Shown here: in pieces, positions 61,295 to 64,000 of the stretch | How the letters are laid out: each line of letters opens with the position of its first letter | How positions within the stretch are numbered: the first letter of the stretch is position 1 | Source of the DNA: Micromonospora endolithica | Lineage (GTDB): Bacteria; Actinomycetota; Actinomycetes; Mycobacteriales; Micromonosporaceae | Assembly: GCF_003626595.1 (NCBI RefSeq) | Contig: NZ_RBAK01000004.1 | Span: 434,001 to 498,000 of the forward strand | Direction: 5' to 3' | Length of the DNA: 64,000 nt | Made by a program: the position numbers and the translations under genes | Notes under the pieces: model-generated | The model's input: the letters and a program-made list of their open reading frames with translations, nothing else | What the model was told of the DNA's origin: nothing | Database searches by the model: none

Positions 61295-62103
61295 CCGTTG
61301 ACCTGCCGGCGGACTTCGCCGACTGGCTGGCCCTGCGGGAGCCCGCCGACGCGGCGGCCCGCGCCGCGGACCTCGCCGACGCGGTGCGCCACCGGGTCAC
61401 CGGCGGCCCGCTGACCGTGCACGACCTGGGCAGCGGCACCGGGTCGATGGCCCGCTGGCTGGCCCCGCTGCTGCCCGGCCCGCAGCACTGGATCCTGCAC
61501 GACCAGGACGCCGACCTGCTGGCCCGGGCCGCCGCCGCGGTGCCCGGAGCCGCCGCCGACGGCGCTCCGGTGACGGTGACCACCCGCCGGGGCGACCTGA
61601 CCCGGCTCACCGCGGCCGACCTGGCCGACGCCGACCTGGTCACCGCGTCGGCGCTGCTGGACATGCTCACCGCCGAGGAGGTCGACCGGCTCGTCGCCGC
61701 CTGCGCCGGCCGCCGCACCCTGTTCGCGCTGTCGGTCACCGGCCGGGTCGCGCTGACCCCCGCCGACCCGCTGGACGCCGAGGTCGCCGCCGCGTTCAAC
61801 GCGCACCAGCGCCGCCGGGTCGGCGGCCGGACGCTGCTCGGTCCGGACGCCGCCGACGCCGCCGCCGCGGCCTTCGCCCGGCACGGCGTGGACGTGCTCA
61901 CCCGGCCGTCGCCGTGGCGGCTCGGCCCGGAGCAGGCGGCGCTGGCCACCGCGTGGTTCACCGGCTGGCTGGCCGCCGCCCGCGAGCAGCGGCCCGATCT
62001 CGCCGAGGCGACCCGGGCGTACGCCGACCGCCGTCGCGCCGAGCTGGCCGCCGGTGAGCTGCGCGTCCTGGTCGACCATCGCGACCTGTTGGCCGGCGGG
62101 TGA
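61291..62103 (+). CDS. Class I SAM-dependent methyltransferase
   Basis: 270 residues. SAM-binding motif TVHDLGSGTGSMARWLAPLL near residue 43, then ILHDQDADLLARAAAA (motif II acid) and DLVTASALLDMLTAEEVD (motif IV-like). Substrate unknown. In a translationally coupled operon with the glycosyltransferase, so it may modify the same product. Confidence 0.87.
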   Translation: MTVDLPADFADWLALREPADAAARAADLADAVRHRVTGGPLTVHDLGSGTGSMARWLAPLLPGPQHWILHDQDADLLARAAAAVPGAAADGAPVTVTTRRGDLTRLTAADLADADLVTASALLDMLTAEEVDRLVAACAGRRTLFALSVTGRVALTPADPLDAEVAAAFNAHQRRRVGGRTLLGPDAADAAAAAFARHGVDVLTRPSPWRLGPEQAALATAWFTGWLAAAREQRPDLAEATRAYADRRRAELAAGELRVLVDHRDLLAGG

Positions 62104-62165
62104 GTGAACCGACGGCGGCCGGCGTACGTGCCTTCGGACGGGAAGATCGTCGAGGGAGGGTACGC

Positions 62166-63116
62166 ATGGACGCGGAGACCACCGGCACGCCCGCGCGACG
62201 GCGGTTCGGCCCGCTGGCCCGGACACTTGTCGGGTTGGGCCTGCTCGCCGCCCTGGTCGCCACGGTCGGCCACGGCCCGGTCCTGGCCGGGTTGCGGCTG
62301 ATCGACGCCCCGGCGCTGGCCGCCGCGCTCGGCATCGGCGTGCTGACCACCGTCTGCTGTGCCTGGCGGTGGAGCCTGGTCGCCTCCGGGCTCGGGGTCC
62401 GGCTACCGCTGGGCACCGCCGTGGCGCACTGCTACCGGGCGGTGTTCCTCAACGCCACCCTGCCCGGTGGTGTCCTCGGCGACGTGCACCGGGCGGTCCG
62501 GCACGGGCGTGACTCAGGCGACCTCGGTCGTGGTGTGCGGGCGGTGGTCTGGGAGCGTACGGTCGGTCAGGTGGTCTTGATCGTGGTCGCGCTGGTCGTG
62601 CTGGCCGCGTTCCCCTCACCGGTCCGGCCGTTCCTGCCGGCGGCGGCCGCGCTGCTGGTGGCCGTCGGCGTCGGCGCGGTCCTGCTGGCCCGGCTGACGC
62701 CGGTGCGGGCCGCGTCCCGCCTCGGCCGGGCGTTGCGCGCCGCGACCGCGGACGTCCGCGCCGGCCTGCTGGCCCGCCGCGCCTGGTGCGGGGTGCTGCT
62801 GGCGTCCACCGTGGCGGTGGCCGGGCACCTGGCGACGTTCGTGGTGGCCGCCCGCACCGCCGGTTCCGACGCGCCGCTGTCCCTGCTGGTCCCGCTGACG
62901 CTGCTGGCGCTGCTGGCGATGGGGGTGCCGGCGAACGTCGCTGGCTTCGGACCCCGTGAGGGGGTGGCCGCCTGGGCGTTCGCCGCCGCCGGCCTCACCG
63001 CCGCCGAGGGCGTCACCACCGCGATGGTGTACGGGGCCCTGGTGCTGGTAGCGAGCCTCCCCGGCGCCGCCGTCCTGCTGGTTCGCCGTGTCCCCGTGCC
63101 CGCCGGCACCGTCTGA
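62166..63116 (+). CDS. Flippase-like membrane protein (UPF0104/LPG-synthase TM family)
   Basis: 316 residues with about eight helices, including the family core GGVLGDVHRAVRHGRDSGDL with NATLPG before it and a C-terminal PANVAGFGPREGVAAWAF. Relatives are lysyl-phosphatidylglycerol synthase N-terminal domains and lipid flippases. ATG 62166 has GAGGGAGGG; GTG 62100, overlapping the methyltransferase TGA, is an alternative that adds 22 residues. It may move a glycosylated lipid made by this operon. Confidence 0.83.
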   Translation: MDAETTGTPARRRFGPLARTLVGLGLLAALVATVGHGPVLAGLRLIDAPALAAALGIGVLTTVCCAWRWSLVASGLGVRLPLGTAVAHCYRAVFLNATLPGGVLGDVHRAVRHGRDSGDLGRGVRAVVWERTVGQVVLIVVALVVLAAFPSPVRPFLPAAAALLVAVGVGAVLLARLTPVRAASRLGRALRAATADVRAGLLARRAWCGVLLASTVAVAGHLATFVVAARTAGSDAPLSLLVPLTLLALLAMGVPANVAGFGPREGVAAWAFAAAGLTAAEGVTTAMVYGALVLVASLPGAAVLLVRRVPVPAGTV

Positions 63117-63127
63117 CGAGGAGTCCG

Positions 63128-63772
63128 ATGTCCGAAGTCCGTCCCGCCGCCACGGTCCGCAACCAGGTCACGGTCCCGCTGCGCTTCCCCGACGGTTACA
63201 CCACCACCGCCCGGGTGTACACCTTCACCGGCCTGGTCGACGGGCGGGAACACCTCGCCCTCGGGCTCGGCGACCGCGCCGCGGCGGACCCGCCGTCGCG
63301 CGGGCTGCCGCTGGTCCGCCCGCACAGCGAGTGCCTGACCGGCGACGTGTTCGGCAGCCAGCGCTGCGACTGCGGCCCGCAGCTGCGCGAGGCGGTGGAA
63401 CGCATCGCCGGCGCCGGTGGCTACCTGCTCTACCTGCGTCAGGAGGGCCGGGGCATCGGCCTGTACGCCAAGCTCGACGCGTACGCGTTGCAGGATTCCG
63501 GGTTGGACACCTACCAGGCCAACGTGGCCCTCGGTCACCGGGCCGACGAGCGGGACTACACGGTGGCCGCGCAGATGCTCGCCGCGTTGGGCGTGGACGA
63601 GGTCACGCTGCTGAGCAACAACCCGGACAAGGCCGCCCAGCTCGACCGGCTGGGTGTCCGGGTCGCCGAGCGGGTGGCCACCGGCCTGTTCCTGTCCCCG
63701 GCCAACGCCGACTACCTGGCGGCCAAGGCCCGGCACGGCGAGCACGCCCTCGACCTGCCGTTCGTCCCGTGA
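63128..63772 (+). CDS. ribA: GTP cyclohydrolase II
   Basis: 214 residues, stand-alone RibA form. Zinc site Cys-x10-Cys-x-Cys in SECLTGDVFGSQRCDCGPQL, then QEGRGIGLYAKLDAYALQD and LLSNNPDKAAQLDRLGV, all typical. Reaction: GTP to 2,5-diamino-6-ribosylamino-4-pyrimidinone 5'-phosphate, formate and pyrophosphate. No DHBP synthase fusion, unlike the main riboflavin-pathway RibBA of actinomycetes, so this is probably a pathway-specific copy. GTGA overlap with the next gene. Confidence 0.92.
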   Translation: MSEVRPAATVRNQVTVPLRFPDGYTTTARVYTFTGLVDGREHLALGLGDRAAADPPSRGLPLVRPHSECLTGDVFGSQRCDCGPQLREAVERIAGAGGYLLYLRQEGRGIGLYAKLDAYALQDSGLDTYQANVALGHRADERDYTVAAQMLAALGVDEVTLLSNNPDKAAQLDRLGVRVAERVATGLFLSPANADYLAAKARHGEHALDLPFVP

Positions 63773-64000
63773 CCACCCGCCCGTACGTGCTGGTCAGCTG
63801 CGCCACGTCGATCGACGGCTACCTGGACGACGCGACCGACCAGCGGCTGCTGCTGTCCAACGACGACGACCTGGACCGGGTCGACGAGGTACGGGCGAGC
63901 TGCGACGCGATCCTGGTCGGCGCGACCACCGTCCGCCGCGACGATCCCCGGCTGCTGGTGCGCTCGGCCCGGCGCCGCGCCCAGCGGCTGGCCGACGGCC
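63769..64000 (+). CDS. RibD C-terminal/dihydrofolate-reductase-like protein (3' end outside window)
   Basis: Partial: about 77 residues, beginning VTTRPYVLVSCATSIDGYLD, followed by LSNDDDLDRVDEVRASCDAI and LVGATTVRRDDPRLLVRS. This is the pyrimidine-deaminase/reductase-type DHFR-like fold of RibD C-domains, which reduces ribosylaminopyrimidine phosphates with NADPH. GTG 63769 overlaps ribA by 4 nt. Continues beyond base 64000. Confidence 0.88.
   Translation, partial: MTTRPYVLVSCATSIDGYLDDATDQRLLLSNDDDLDRVDEVRASCDAILVGATTVRRDDPRLLVRSARRRAQRLADG

Noticed and set aside
1..64000. tRNA, rRNA, CRISPR array, transposon or phage features
   Set aside because: None was seen in the intergenic stretches; no spaced identical repeats, transposase or integrase motifs. 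Small RNAs cannot be excluded by eye.

Overview
The window is very GC-rich DNA with tightly packed genes, many GTG starts and many 4-nt ATGA/GTGA overlaps. Gene content (SARP/BTAD, LuxR and ECF regulators, RibA/RibD relatives, a zinc-free L36, DM13, DUF574-type methyltransferase, GGGGCCCC-type intergenic repeats) fits a filamentous actinomycete, most likely Micromonosporaceae (Micromonospora-like). This is inferred from style and content, not from a marker gene.

Layout: 1-2773 holds a membrane-anchored HtrA-like protease and an OmpR-type two-component pair. 2821-4716 is a secreted beta-helix protein behind a perfect LacI-type palindrome, followed by rpmJ for a cysteine-free L36. 5175-9741 (minus strand) is a compact RiPP locus: a Nif11-leader precursor with a Cys/Ser/Thr-rich tail, a SagB-type dehydrogenase, a fused ThiF-like/YcaO cyclodehydratase and a sulfotransferase. 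9949-17715 (minus) carries VOC and GGDEF/EAL proteins, an MFS pump, an anti-sigma/ECF sigma pair, a secreted beta-propeller and a BTAD regulator.

18247-23943 (plus) is an operon-like group of unknown role (unrecognised protein, FAD/NAD-fold oxidoreductase, small membrane protein, FHA protein with Cys motifs, CPA2 antiporter), closed by a convergent LuxR gene. 25160-37917 (plus) looks like an undescribed small-molecule cluster: FabH-like KAS III, class III aminotransferase, acyl-CoA dehydrogenase, PGM1-like ATP-grasp peptide ligase, EctB/Dat-like aminotransferase, MFS exporter, diaminobutyrate-decarboxylase-like enzyme, an aminotransferase homologue lacking the PLP lysine, a FlK-like thioesterase and a DM13 membrane protein. 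The EctB-like and decarboxylase-like pair suggests 1,3-diaminopropane supply, and the ligase suggests amide formation.

37999-51667 is mostly housekeeping and stress genes: STAS and GlsB-type proteins, a second two-component system with a GerMN lipoprotein, an ECF42-like sigma factor beside its YCII/DGPF partner, a DUF574-type methyltransferase, an AraC regulator with an apparent N-terminal frameshift, and a DivIVA-like coiled-coil protein. A TGAC-N7-TGAC direct repeat recurs at three promoters here. 51903-56738 encodes a 1611-residue surface protein with ten DUF11-like repeats and an LPVTG anchor. 56802-58697 is a redox operon (secreted protein, four-helix membrane protein, Rieske lipoprotein). 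58860 to the end is a plus-strand operon of a dehydrogenase, a PTPS/QueD homologue without catalytic residues, a GT4 glycosyltransferase, a methyltransferase, a flippase-like membrane protein, GTP cyclohydrolase II and a RibD-C-like reductase cut by the window edge. No tRNA, rRNA, CRISPR array, transposase or integrase was seen.
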